64,000 nt of DNA from Polaromonas sp. (GCA_025362315.1 JANYGP010000019.1:1-64000), one strand, 5' to 3'; positions 39,267-48,212 are shown, counted from the stretch's first letter. Notes: a model not told the origin generated them from the sequence alone. Numbers and translations are program-made.

Positions 39267-39968
39267 ATGAACAAGACAACTCTGATGTTTGGCTCGATAG
39301 GCACGCTGATGGAAACGTCAGATGTCCAGCGGCGTGCCTACAACCAGGCACTTGCCGAAGCTGGACTCAAATGGGTCTGGACACGCGACATCTATGCCGA
39401 GCTGCTCAACCAGTCGGGCGGACAGGACCGGCTTCGAATGCTGGCGTCAGCCACCGGAACAGTCCTGTCGCCGCAGCAGATTGAATCCATTCACACCCGC
39501 AAAACTGACATCGCCTGCCAGGAGCTGGCGTCCACGCACACGCCTCTGCGGCCTGGCGTGGCTGAACTTCTGGCACTGGCCAAACAGCGCGGCATGAAGC
39601 TGGCTTTTGTTACGACGACCAACCAGGCCAACATTGACGCTATTTTCCAGTCGGCCGGAGACGCGCTGCACAAGAGCGACTTTGACTACATCGGCTCGAA
39701 TACGCAGGTCAGCAAAGGCAAGCCCTGGCCTGAAGCCTATCTGAAGGCACTTGAACGTCTGGGCAGTACAGCGGTGCAAACCTTGGCAATTGAAGACACG
39801 GCGGTGAGCGTGATGTCGGCAAAACGAGCCGGCTTGCAAGTAGTGGCAACCCCTGGCGATATTTCAGGTGGGCAGGATTTCTGGCAGGCCGACCTGGTGT
39901 GCAAGTCTTTGCTGGATACGCAAGGTGCCACTGATGCTGGCGTATTGGCTATGCTCGGCCATGATTAA
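39267..39968 (+). CDS. HAD superfamily hydrolase (CbbY/beta-phosphoglucomutase-like)
   Basis: MFGSIGTLMETSDVQRRAYNQAL, IEDTAVSVMSAKRAGLQVVATPG; typical DxD at N-terminus replaced by GSIGT. Confidence 0.78.
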   Translation: MNKTTLMFGSIGTLMETSDVQRRAYNQALAEAGLKWVWTRDIYAELLNQSGGQDRLRMLASATGTVLSPQQIESIHTRKTDIACQELASTHTPLRPGVAELLALAKQRGMKLAFVTTTNQANIDAIFQSAGDALHKSDFDYIGSNTQVSKGKPWPEAYLKALERLGSTAVQTLAIEDTAVSVMSAKRAGLQVVATPGDISGGQDFWQADLVCKSLLDTQGATDAGVLAMLGHD

Positions 39969-40740
39969 AACGGCCCTTTCGCCTTTTGGTACCGCCGTCA
40001 GCGGCTTTGACATTCAGCACATCGGCCCAGCCATGTCGCTTGAACTTGCGGAACTGATTGCTGCATCAAGGGTGGTGGTGTTTCGGTCTCAAACGTTGGA
40101 CGACAACGCATTTGTCAACTTTTTAAGAGGCTTTGGCCCACTGACATTTACCGAAGGTGAAGTGCCAGTCGATGGCGCACCTGATCTGAATGTAGTCTCC
40201 AATGTGGGACGAGTCACCCCGCCGCGCAGCGTCTTTCACACAGATACCAGCTATGTGCCAGAGCCACCTTCATTTACGGCGCTCAAGCCTGTATTGCTTC
40301 CTTCATCTGGCGGAAACACACTGTTCACTGACCAAGTCAATGCAGCTGCCCGCCTGCCGGCTGCGGCACGAAATTATCTGCTGGGGCGCACAGTGCTGCA
40401 TCAGGCAACCGGCCTGGACGGTCAACACGAGGCCACTCGTCAACCACTGCTGAGGCGGCATGCGATCACTGCCGAAACTTCACTGTATTTGTCAACACCC
40501 AAACGCTGCAGCGAATTGAGCGGCGTAGATGCTGCAACCAGCCAGCGCATCATTGCAGCACTATATTGGCACAGCATCCGCTACTCCTTGCTGTACACCC
40601 ACCAATGGCAAGCTGGTGATGTGCTGATTTGGGACAACCGCGTGACACTGCACCGGGCGGATCATGACAATGTCGTGCAAGACCGGGTATTGCACCGGGG
40701 CATGGTCAGCGGTGAAGCGCCGCTTTTTGCGGCACATTGA
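39961..40740 (+). CDS. TauD/TfdA family Fe(II)/2-oxoglutarate dioxygenase
   Basis: VFRSQTLDDNAFVNFLRGFG, FHTDTSYVPEPPSFTALKPVLLPSSGGNTLFTDQ, WDNRVTLHRADHD. Confidence 0.88.
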   Translation: MIKTALSPFGTAVSGFDIQHIGPAMSLELAELIAASRVVVFRSQTLDDNAFVNFLRGFGPLTFTEGEVPVDGAPDLNVVSNVGRVTPPRSVFHTDTSYVPEPPSFTALKPVLLPSSGGNTLFTDQVNAAARLPAAARNYLLGRTVLHQATGLDGQHEATRQPLLRRHAITAETSLYLSTPKRCSELSGVDAATSQRIIAALYWHSIRYSLLYTHQWQAGDVLIWDNRVTLHRADHDNVVQDRVLHRGMVSGEAPLFAAH

Positions 40741-40795
40741 GCGACGGGCTTGCAAACGTTTGCATCAGGCCCAGTCACCTGTTTTAACTATCTGG

Positions 40796-41293
40796 TCAGG
40801 CAGCTTGCTGATTGACCGCTGATTCAGCCAACTCAGTCATCAGCTCGTCAGACTGATACATCTCCTTGACCGCCGCCTGCAGCTTGATACGGTCGTCGTC
40901 ATGTTGCAAAGCTTTGGCAAATGCCGACACCGTGCCAAAGCCGGTGATGCCGTAATGCGTCATGCGCTGGTACTGGGCGATGATGGCAGCGTCCAGCACC
41001 GGGCCTGACTCGGGCGCTTCTTCAATCGTGTGTTTGATGGCTTCCGTTGCCAGACCTTCCATGCCCTTGCAGTGTTCTTTGTTAACTTCATCGTCATGCA
41101 TTTCGATCAGCGATTTCAACAACTCGGTGTGCTTGGCAATGCCGGTCTGCGAGTTTTGCAGCATGGTTTGGAGCTTGGGGTTGGTGGCCTGCGGCGCAAT
41201 CTTGGTCAGCGCACGGACCATCTGGTCATTGGCAGACCAGAGGTCTTTCAATTCGTCAACATAAAGCTCTTGGAGGGAAGAAATTTGAGACAT
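40796..41293 (-). CDS. DUF892 (YciE/YciF) ferritin-like protein
   Basis: SLQELYVDELKDLWSANDQMVRALTKIAPQATNPKLQTML. Confidence 0.88.
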   Translation of the reverse strand: MSQISSLQELYVDELKDLWSANDQMVRALTKIAPQATNPKLQTMLQNSQTGIAKHTELLKSLIEMHDDEVNKEHCKGMEGLATEAIKHTIEEAPESGPVLDAAIIAQYQRMTHYGITGFGTVSAFAKALQHDDDRIKLQAAVKEMYQSDELMTELAESAVNQQAA

Positions 41294-41500
41294 ACACATC
41301 CTGTTTAAAAGTGGTTGAAAAACGCAGGATGTCATGCTAATTGTTCCTCTACAAAATCGTTTAGTCCAGCGACGCAACGGTTTGTAGGCAAGTGGCTCAT
41401 GTGATGTGATCTTGCTGTAAACAGACAATTTCATCGCGAATTTACAGCACTTTTACAACAGGGTGTTTTGCTCGTTGAGCAGCCAAAGCGCCAGTCTTTA

Positions 41501-41776
41501 TCACTTCAATTCGATTTCAACAAACGAAAAATCAAAATCATTGATGTTGACAACATTGTGAGCCACACCGGTCAGTCGCGCGTACGACTGCCCAGCCACC
41601 AGGTCCACATCCCTGACGCCTGTTGGCTCCAGCAGCCTGAGTTTGCCCGTTGTCAGCGGCACCACAACATAGTCCAGGCCATGCACGTGGTCGCCCGTAT
41701 CCGCACCAGGTGCAAAGCGCCATTGGGTCACAACAACGCGGTCGTTGTCGATTTGTACAGTCGGAATTGCGTTCAT
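41501..41776 (-). CDS. Small cupin-like protein
   Basis: RFAPGADTGDHVHGLDYVVVPLTTGKLRLLEP. Confidence 0.72.
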   Translation of the reverse strand: MNAIPTVQIDNDRVVVTQWRFAPGADTGDHVHGLDYVVVPLTTGKLRLLEPTGVRDVDLVAGQSYARLTGVAHNVVNINDFDFSFVEIELK

Positions 41777-41888
41777 GGTGGGCGCCTAAAAAGTGGATGT
41801 TGTTTTAGCACTGTCATGCACCTTTTGTCCATCATTTTCCGGGTGTGCATCAGGTTGTTGCATGTCATTGACCATTCGTGATGCACGT

Positions 41889-42320
41889 TCATGGAGGTTT
41901 CTGACATGTTTTGGCCACACCCCGATCGGGCAGCACGCGAGCCATCAATGGCGTGTCTGCATACTCCTCATACCGAATAATTTTTGCATCCTGGAAGTGG
42001 ATCACAAACACGTAGTCGTTGTCATACCGCTGGCCATCACGAGCCAGGTTGTTGCCCTTGGCCTGCACAACAATGACATCACCACCATCAATGATGCGGG
42101 TAGCAACCGTAGCGCGCTCAACGAGTGCACGATTCAAAGGTCGAAATATTTCCTCATCGATGGTTTGTTTGCCAGCAAACTCACCGCTCCATGAAGTGGT
42201 GCCAACGGTGCGCCAGACAATTACATCGCTGCATGCTTCCCAAAAAGATGCGCCATCGCCTTTGGCAAGGTCGTTGAAGATGGTGGTAAAGAGTTGTGCG
42301 TTTGGGAAGAAGCTGTTCAT
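41889..42320 (-). CDS. SnoaL/NTF2-like protein
   Basis: FNDLAKGDGASFWEACSDVIVWRTVGTTSWSGEFAGKQTIDEEIFRPL. Confidence 0.78.
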   Translation of the reverse strand: MNSFFPNAQLFTTIFNDLAKGDGASFWEACSDVIVWRTVGTTSWSGEFAGKQTIDEEIFRPLNRALVERATVATRIIDGGDVIVVQAKGNNLARDGQRYDNDYVFVIHFQDAKIIRYEEYADTPLMARVLPDRGVAKTCQKPP

Positions 42321-42441
42321 GAAACTGCAGCTTTCGTGAGGACATCGATGAAACAAGTTGTGCAGGCGAACACCAACGCTGCTCACCTGGTAAAGCTACC
42401 CCAGTGTAAGAAAGCATCATTTATCATCACCATTAATCAAA

Positions 42442-42687
42442 ATGCGAACCATCATTGATCTTGAAGTTGGCCAAGCCAGCAGGCTGGATGCTTGGGCAAA
42501 AGCTGAAAAAGTCAGCCGGGCGGAGGCTGTGCGCCGGGCTGTGAACCAGATGCTGGAGCGAGCAACTGCACCGCCGGGCACTGGCTTTGGGTTGTGGGCG
42601 CAGGGCGACGTGCCTGGCAGCAAAGTGCCGCCCGAGCGCGACGGGCTGGTGTTGCAACGCACCATGCGTGACGAATGGGACGATTAG
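42442..42687 (+). CDS. Ribbon-helix-helix antitoxin (VapB/CopG-like)
   Basis: RTIIDLEVGQASRLDAWAKAEKVSRAEAVRRAVNQML; followed by PIN gene. Confidence 0.82.
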   Translation: MRTIIDLEVGQASRLDAWAKAEKVSRAEAVRRAVNQMLERATAPPGTGFGLWAQGDVPGSKVPPERDGLVLQRTMRDEWDD

Positions 42688-42701
42688 GCAACCGTACAAA
42701 C

Positions 42702-43067
42702 ATGATTGCACTTTTTGATTCCAACATCGTTATTGACTACTTGAACGGCATACCCCAGGCGGCAGCCGAGTTGGTCCAGTACAAGCAGGCTTACATCAGC
42801 CCGATTACATGGATACAAGCACAGGTGAAAGCGCCACTTGGCCTGGAAGAGGCCACACGTCAAGCCATCGATGCCAACTTCAAATGCATCGAGCTAAGTC
42901 AAGCAGTTCTACAAGAAAGCCTGAACCTTCGCCGAACCCACCGATTGAAACTGCCTGATGCCATGATTTGGGCCAGCGCCCGAGTCAATGGCTGGCAGCT
43001 GGTGACGCGAAACACCAAAGACTTTCCGCCGGACTGGGCTGGAATTCGGTTGCCTTATGTGATTTGA
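42702..43067 (+). CDS. PIN-domain toxin (VapC-like)
   Basis: ALFDSNIVIDYLNG, RLKLPDAMIWASARVNGWQLVTRNTKDFP. Confidence 0.88.
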   Translation: MIALFDSNIVIDYLNGIPQAAAELVQYKQAYISPITWIQAQVKAPLGLEEATRQAIDANFKCIELSQAVLQESLNLRRTHRLKLPDAMIWASARVNGWQLVTRNTKDFPPDWAGIRLPYVI

Positions 43068-43606
43068 ATTAATCGGGCATTTGATTTAAATCTAACCCTG
43101 ATTGCTTCAAGCTTTTTGAAAAAAATCAGAAATTATGAGCAGCCTGAGCGCGTGTGTTCGCCTTAGACCAGCTCTTTCCTCAGCTTCAGCCTTACGGACG
43201 CGGAGCGGGTAAATAAACCGCCATCAGACGTCCCCTTCTTTTTATTACACGCTGCAGGCTAACCTAATATTTTCTATTGAAATGTGCGGGGATTGCAAAA
43301 ACAATTCGAACTGACTTCCGATATTTCAGGGCATCCCAACGAGATATGTGTGCACCCGGCGCAGTAACAGAACCACCACACCGCCTTCAGCAAGCGTCCT
43401 GAATCAAAAACGCTTCCATTGCAGTCGACAGTCCAGGATGATTCTTGATATCTACCTTATGGCAGTACAGGGTGTTACTGCCGTCGGTTTCACAAGCACT
43501 ACTGTCAATGGAATCTGGAAATAGCATGAATAAGTTAGGCGGATGTGAATATCAATCGTTAGCAGAATTGGGGTATCACTCCGACAGATTTTTTATCAGC
43601 TAAAAA

Positions 43607-43918
43607 TCAAACACGCGCGCTAGCAGGCGTTGCATGCAGCTGCAACCCCAGGGCCGTAATTACTTTAAGAATCGTTGCAAATTCAGGGTTGCCAGTTGGC
43701 GAAAGTGCCTTGTACAAACTCTCGCGCCCGAGGCCTGCGTCACGTGCTGTTTGCGTCATACCTTTGGCGCGGGCTATATCGCCAAGTGCAGTTGCGATCA
43801 GCGCCGGGTCTTGCTCCTCCAGTGCCATCTCAAGATAAGCTGCCATGTCTTGTTCGGTTTTCAGATGCTCAGCAGGATCCCACAAGGTGGTTGCTGTTTT
43901 TGCGATTGCTTTGGTCAT
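43607..43918 (-). CDS. HTH antitoxin of HigBA-like TA system (addiction module antidote family)
   Basis: ALGDIARAKGMTQTARDAGLGRESLYKALSPTGNPEFATILKVITALGLQL. Confidence 0.85.
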   Translation of the reverse strand: MTKAIAKTATTLWDPAEHLKTEQDMAAYLEMALEEQDPALIATALGDIARAKGMTQTARDAGLGRESLYKALSPTGNPEFATILKVITALGLQLHATPASARV

Positions 43919-43928
43919 TGATCTGCTC

Positions 43929-44219
43929 CTATAAATTGCGCGCGAGCGCCTTTGCCAATTTAATATCCCGGTCTTGCATTGCCTTGTCACCGCCAGCCAG
44001 CAACACAACAAAAACATCTGCGTTTTGGGTGAAATAAACGCGGTAACCGGGTTCGTGGTCGATACGCAGCTCTGAAACACCTTCGCCAACAGCCTTCACA
44101 TCGCCTGGGTTACCTAGTGAAAGTCGGCGTATCCGAATGTCGATTCGCATCTTGGCAATTCGATCACGAAGCGAGTCGTACTATTTTGCGTAAACGGTGG
44201 TTTGGCGAATTTCAAGCAC
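43929..44219 (-). pseudogene. HigB/RelE-like toxin with internal amber codon (44181-44183)
   Basis: In-frame upstream extension VLEIRQTTVYAK*YDSLRDRIAKMRIDIRIRRLSLGNPGDVKAVGEGVSELRI; only the C-terminal part is open. Confidence 0.78.
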
Positions 44220-44283
44220 AGGCGAATTGTATCGCATGGGATACGGAAATAAGCCACCACAAAATGGGACAAATACGTCCCAA

Positions 44284-44580
44284 TTAAATCGTCCGCTGAT
44301 TCACCCGCTTGCTTAACGCCTCAGCACTCTCCTTGCGCTCGCTGTACCGGTCCGTCAACCCGCCAGAGCAACCGCGCGTGAGCAGCGTGAACTTGACCAG
44401 CTCTTCCAATACATCAACGACCCGGTGGTAATGCGCTGAAGGCTCCATACGCCCTGCTTCGTCGAACTCCAGAAACGCTTTGGCAATGGACGACTGGTTG
44501 GGGATGATACGCATGCGCATCCAGCGGCCGAGGATATGCATTTGGTTGACCGCGTTCAACGACTGGCTGCCGCCGCTGGC
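44284..44580 (-). pseudogene. arsH: 3' fragment of arsH (NADPH-dependent FMN reductase)
   Basis: [68 protein letters not shown]...[21 protein letters not shown] resembles the ArsH C-terminus. Confidence 0.82.
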
Positions 44581-44593
44581 GAGGTCTGCCCCT

Positions 44594-44796
44594 ACCGGCC
44601 TGGCCATCCCGCCACAGCGCATTGGGGTTACGCAGACCCATCTGCAGGCGATGGAGATGATGACCACAAGCGAGCAGCCTTCAGGCAAACATGGCGTGCA
44701 CTGCGCCGCTGGCTGGAACTGCTGGTCAATTTGCGTGCAGCCAGCGTGGACCGCATGGCACTGGAGACCACCGCCCGCAGCCTTGCCAAAGCATGA
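44594..44796 (+). pseudogene. arsC: 3' fragment of an arsenate reductase (LMW-phosphatase-type ArsC)
   Basis: [66 protein letters not shown]. Confidence 0.75.
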
Positions 44797-45040
44797 GCCA
44801 GTCACATCTGAGAGCCCAGCTGATCGCTGAATTTATCGGTACCCCGCCCTTCTCTGCGCCGTAATTGGCTCGGGCGTCATGGCCGTGAACTTGAGCGGCG
44901 GCAATGACGGTGAAGCGCTGCTGGCCAATACGCTGGCCACAGTATTTGCGCTGTATGTTTTGATTGAACTGCTGGGGCCGGTCAGTGGGGCGCAATTCAA
45001 CCCTCTGGTCACACTGGTTTGCTTTTTAGGGCATCAAATG

Positions 45041-45091
45041 AGGCTACAGTGCCCATAATTCGGGCGCGAGCAGCTCTTTTATTTATAGCAT
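45041..45091 (-). repeat. Dispersed ~50-bp repeat, copy J (within aquaporin pseudogene)
   Basis: Reverse strand: tgctataaataaaagagctgctcgcgcccgaattatgggcactgtagcc. Confidence 0.68.
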
Positions 45092-45257
45092 TCCATCTTG
45101 CTGGCGCAATCGCTGGTACATGGCTCGCCAACGCCATGTTTGACCTGAGTGTGCTTCAGTTCAACAGCAGGGTAAGTGGCGGCTGGGAACAATGGCTAGG
45201 CGAAGTGGTGGCAACAGTTGGGTTGATTCTGACAGTGCTGCGTGCCCCGCCGGGCAA

Positions 45258-45289
45258 GGCTGCTGGGCTGCTGGGCTGCTGGGCTGGTG
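45258..45289. repeat. 8-bp tandem repeat GGCTGCTG x3 plus one degenerate unit
   Basis: GGCTGCTGGGCTGCTGGGCTGCTGGGCTGGTG at a frameshift position in the aquaporin pseudogene. Confidence 0.85.
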
Positions 45290-45492
45290 GCCTGCTACAT
45301 CGGCGCGGCCTACTGGTTCACGTCCAGTACTTCATTGGCCAACCCGGCTGCGGTCATCGGCCGCATATTGTCTGACAGTTTTGCCGGCATTTCCCCTGGC
45401 AGTACAGCAGCCTTTGTTGCAGCGCAGTGCGCGGGGGCAGTTGCTGGTGTGCTGCTGCACCGGGCGCTGGGAAAAAGTTAATCAGAAACCGA

Positions 45493-46242
45493 TCAAAACC
45501 GCGCGCCCACTGACAGCCGCAACATGTCTTGCGGTGTGAAATTGACCTTTGGGTCCCACGCCACCCGCACAAAATATTTCGGCCAGTCATAGGCCACCGA
45601 CAAGCCCGTGCCCCGAATGGACAAGCCAGCTACCAGCCCCTTTTTTTGCAGCAAGTCAACGGTCAAGCGATCACCGCCATTGATTGGGGTACGGTAGACG
45701 AGATGCACATTTTGCTGGTCAGGGTTTTCGCGGTTGTCGCGTACCACCTGCAGTGCCAGTGAGCGATTGTCAGCCCAGCGGTAGCCGCCAGACAGCATCC
45801 ACGCATCATTCGGGTCAAAATTCAGGTTGGCGTAATTGCGCAGATTGGTACGGCCCAGGCCAGCACCCGCAAACCAGGTGTCGCCTGTTTCAACCATGGC
45901 ACTGCCGCCCACAAAACCGCCAGAGGCAATTTGCAGCGACGGCATCAGGCGTACAGGCCCCACCGTGTAGCTGCTGTCCCAGCCGGCGCGCACCTGCTTG
46001 ATGTCCTGCGACGGTGAGCCGTACCAGCCCAGCCACGCATTGCCAAAATTGCCGGTGGCACGCAAATTCACGTCCAGACCTGTTGCAGCGGGCAGGCCTG
46101 CACCTGTCAGTTGGTAGATGCCTGTGGTGAGCTTGAACGCTACCGGCTTGTTGGTGTCGTCGGCGGCATGGGCAAAACCAATACACGCCATTTGCAGAAT
46201 GGCCAATACCAACGCATAAAACTGAACAGAAATTTGAGTCAT
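45493..46242 (-). CDS. Putative secreted/outer-membrane protein
   Basis: Signal peptide and barrel-like alternating C-terminus (QDMLRLSVGARF). Confidence 0.65.
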   Translation of the reverse strand: MTQISVQFYALVLAILQMACIGFAHAADDTNKPVAFKLTTGIYQLTGAGLPAATGLDVNLRATGNFGNAWLGWYGSPSQDIKQVRAGWDSSYTVGPVRLMPSLQIASGGFVGGSAMVETGDTWFAGAGLGRTNLRNYANLNFDPNDAWMLSGGYRWADNRSLALQVVRDNRENPDQQNVHLVYRTPINGGDRLTVDLLQKKGLVAGLSIRGTGLSVAYDWPKYFVRVAWDPKVNFTPQDMLRLSVGARF

Positions 46243-46252
46243 GGCCGCAAGT

Positions 46253-46777
46253 TTACGACGCGTCAGGTGCCGCGCCAAGCCACTTTTGCATAAACAGGGC
46301 GCTGCCCATGGCCGGGTCCAGCTGGTAGCCGGCAAAGCCAATGCGCTCGTACAAAGTCACGGCGCTGGCGTTCCTGCTCAACACTTCCAGCGTCAGTTTG
46401 CAAGCGCCGCGCTGCGAGGCAATTTGCTCAGCCAGCGCCAGCATTTTCTGGCCCACACGCTGACCGCGGTGGCTGCCAAGTACCACCACATCGTGCACGT
46501 TGACCAGCGGCTTGCAGGCAAAGGTGGAAAAGCCCTCAATGCAGTTGACCAGGCCCACAGGCACAGCGCCATGCGTTGAGACATCGAATGCCAGCACGCT
46601 GAAAGCTTGCGGACGTTTGGCCAACTCTTGCACCAGGCAAGTCTTTGCAAAATCACTTAGTGCTTTTGCGCCACCAGCCGGGTCTTGGGCGTAGGCGTCC
46701 AGCAGATTCACAATCGCTTGCGCATGCAGAGGGTTGGTGTAGTCGGCTTGCAGTACTTCAAACGTGTTCAATGTCAT
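46253..46777 (-). CDS. GNAT family N-acetyltransferase
   Basis: VVLGSHRGQRVGQKMLALAEQIASQRGACKLTLEVLSRNASAVTLYERIGFAGY. Confidence 0.9.
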   Translation of the reverse strand: MTLNTFEVLQADYTNPLHAQAIVNLLDAYAQDPAGGAKALSDFAKTCLVQELAKRPQAFSVLAFDVSTHGAVPVGLVNCIEGFSTFACKPLVNVHDVVVLGSHRGQRVGQKMLALAEQIASQRGACKLTLEVLSRNASAVTLYERIGFAGYQLDPAMGSALFMQKWLGAAPDAS

Positions 46778-46791
46778 GCTTTCATTCGTTC

Positions 46792-46855
46792 GCAGCTTTC
46801 AATCGTAGCTTTCATTCGCAGCTTTCATTCGCAGCGTTCATTCGTGGCTTTCATG
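46792..46855. repeat. 13-bp tandem repeat (GCAGCTTTCATTC), about 5 units, upstream of GNAT gene
   Basis: gcagctttcaatc gtagctttcattc gcagctttcattc gcagcgttcattc gtggctttcatg. Confidence 0.9.
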
Positions 46856-46879
46856 TATTGCGGTGATGCCAACAGGTTT

Positions 46880-47599
46880 TTATATTTCGCCAGCAGCAAC
46901 GCGGCGCAGCGCGTTTTCAAACACCTCTACAGGCTGGCCTCCAGAGATCAAATGTTTGTCGTTGATGATGACCGCAGGCACCGAATGGATGCCCTGGCCG
47001 TTGTAGAACTGCTCGGCCTCGCGCACCTCGGCTGCAAATTGACCGGATGTCAACACTGCTTTTGCAACCGCGACGTCCAGCCCCACCTGCCCTGCAACAC
47101 GCACCAATACTTCGTGCGAGCCAGGGCTTTGCCCATCCGTGAAATAGGCCGTAAAAAGCGCTTCTTTAAGCGCTTTCTGCCTAGCCAGGTCTAAGCTGCC
47201 TGCCCAATGCAGCAGGCGGTGCGCATCAAAGGTGTTGTAGATCCGGCTGCGACCACCGCCGGGCTCGCTGGCCAGCGCAAATTTGAAGCCCAACTCGGCA
47301 CCGCGCTGGCGAATGTTTTCACGGTTGGCGTTGGCCTGGCTTTGAGTGATGCCGTATTTTTGCGTGATGTGTTCAGTGATGTCCTGGCCAGCAGCTGCCA
47401 TGTTCGGGTTCAGCTCAAAGGGCTGAAAGTGAATGTCTGCCGTGATGTCAGCCCCAACATTGGCCAGAGCCTGGTCAAGTGCTTTCAGGCCAATCACGCA
47501 CCAGGGGCACGACACATCCGATACAAAATCAATTTTCAGGTGTCGGGTTGTTTGCTTGACACTAGCTTGCGCAGCTTGTTGGTTGGGTGGTTGATTCAT
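46880..47599 (-). CDS. DsbA family oxidoreductase (FrnE-like)
   Basis: IDFVSDVSCPWCVIGLKALDQAL, FTDGQSPGSHEVLVRVA, IHSVPAVIINDKHLISGGQP. Confidence 0.9.
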   Translation of the reverse strand: MNQPPNQQAAQASVKQTTRHLKIDFVSDVSCPWCVIGLKALDQALANVGADITADIHFQPFELNPNMAAAGQDITEHITQKYGITQSQANANRENIRQRGAELGFKFALASEPGGGRSRIYNTFDAHRLLHWAGSLDLARQKALKEALFTAYFTDGQSPGSHEVLVRVAGQVGLDVAVAKAVLTSGQFAAEVREAEQFYNGQGIHSVPAVIINDKHLISGGQPVEVFENALRRVAAGEI

Positions 47600-47636
47600 G
47601 GGGACACCTTGCTGTTGCACAACGATAATCTTCATC

Positions 47637-48212
47637 ATGATAAAGCCCGCTCCCTCTGGCCTGAATCAGCCTGAATCGCTGACCGATTTGTTTGTGTCTT
47701 TCACGCTGCTGGCGCTGCAGGGCTTTGGCGGCGTGCTGGCAGTGGTGCAGCGCGAGCTGGTTGAAAAAAAACGCTGGATGACGCGAGAAGAGTTCGTGGA
47801 AGACTGGGCGGTTGCGCAAATCATGCCCGGGCCCAATGTCGTCAATCTGTCGCTGATGATTGGCAGCCGTTATTTTGGTTTCAAAGGTGCCATGGCCGCT
47901 TTGGCAGGCATGCTGGCTGCACCTCTGGTGATTGTGCTGATGCTGGCGCTGGTATATGCACAGTTTGCCGACCACCCGGGCGTGCAGGGTGCGCTGCGTG
48001 GCATGTCGGCGGTCGCAGCGGGTCTGATTGCCGCCACCGGCCTGAAGCTGTTTGGCGCGCTGCAAAAAAACGTGCTGGGCTTGCCGCTTTGCATTGCCTT
48101 GGGTGCAGCGTGCTTTGTGGCTGTTGGCTTGCTGCGCTGGCCATTGGCGTGGGTGCTGCTGGGGCTGGGCGGTGCAGCCTGCATGCTGGCCTGTCGAAAG
48201 CTGACGCCGTGA
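47637..48212 (+). CDS. chrA: Chromate transporter, N-terminal-type subunit
   Basis: LTLLALQGFGGVLAVVQRELVEKKRWMTREEFVEDWAVAQIMPGPNVVNLSLMIGSRYFG. Confidence 0.85.
   Translation: MIKPAPSGLNQPESLTDLFVSFTLLALQGFGGVLAVVQRELVEKKRWMTREEFVEDWAVAQIMPGPNVVNLSLMIGSRYFGFKGAMAALAGMLAAPLVIVLMLALVYAQFADHPGVQGALRGMSAVAAGLIAATGLKLFGALQKNVLGLPLCIALGAACFVAVGLLRWPLAWVLLGLGGAACMLACRKLTP

Larger units (their letters stand above)
44793..45481 (+). pseudogene. MIP/aquaporin family channel, multiple frameshifts
   Basis: [12 protein letters not shown] | AVIGSGVMAVNLSGGNDGEALLANTLATVFALYVLIELLGPVSGAQFNPLVTLV | LAGAIAGTWLANAMFDLSVLQ | AAYWFTSSTSLANPAAVIGRILSDSFAGI in successive frames. Confidence 0.87.

Noticed and set aside
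44284-44805. ORF 44284-44805 as one complete 173-aa gene
   Set aside because: Only the C-terminal half resembles ArsH; the N-terminal half is antisense to the ArsC-like fragment
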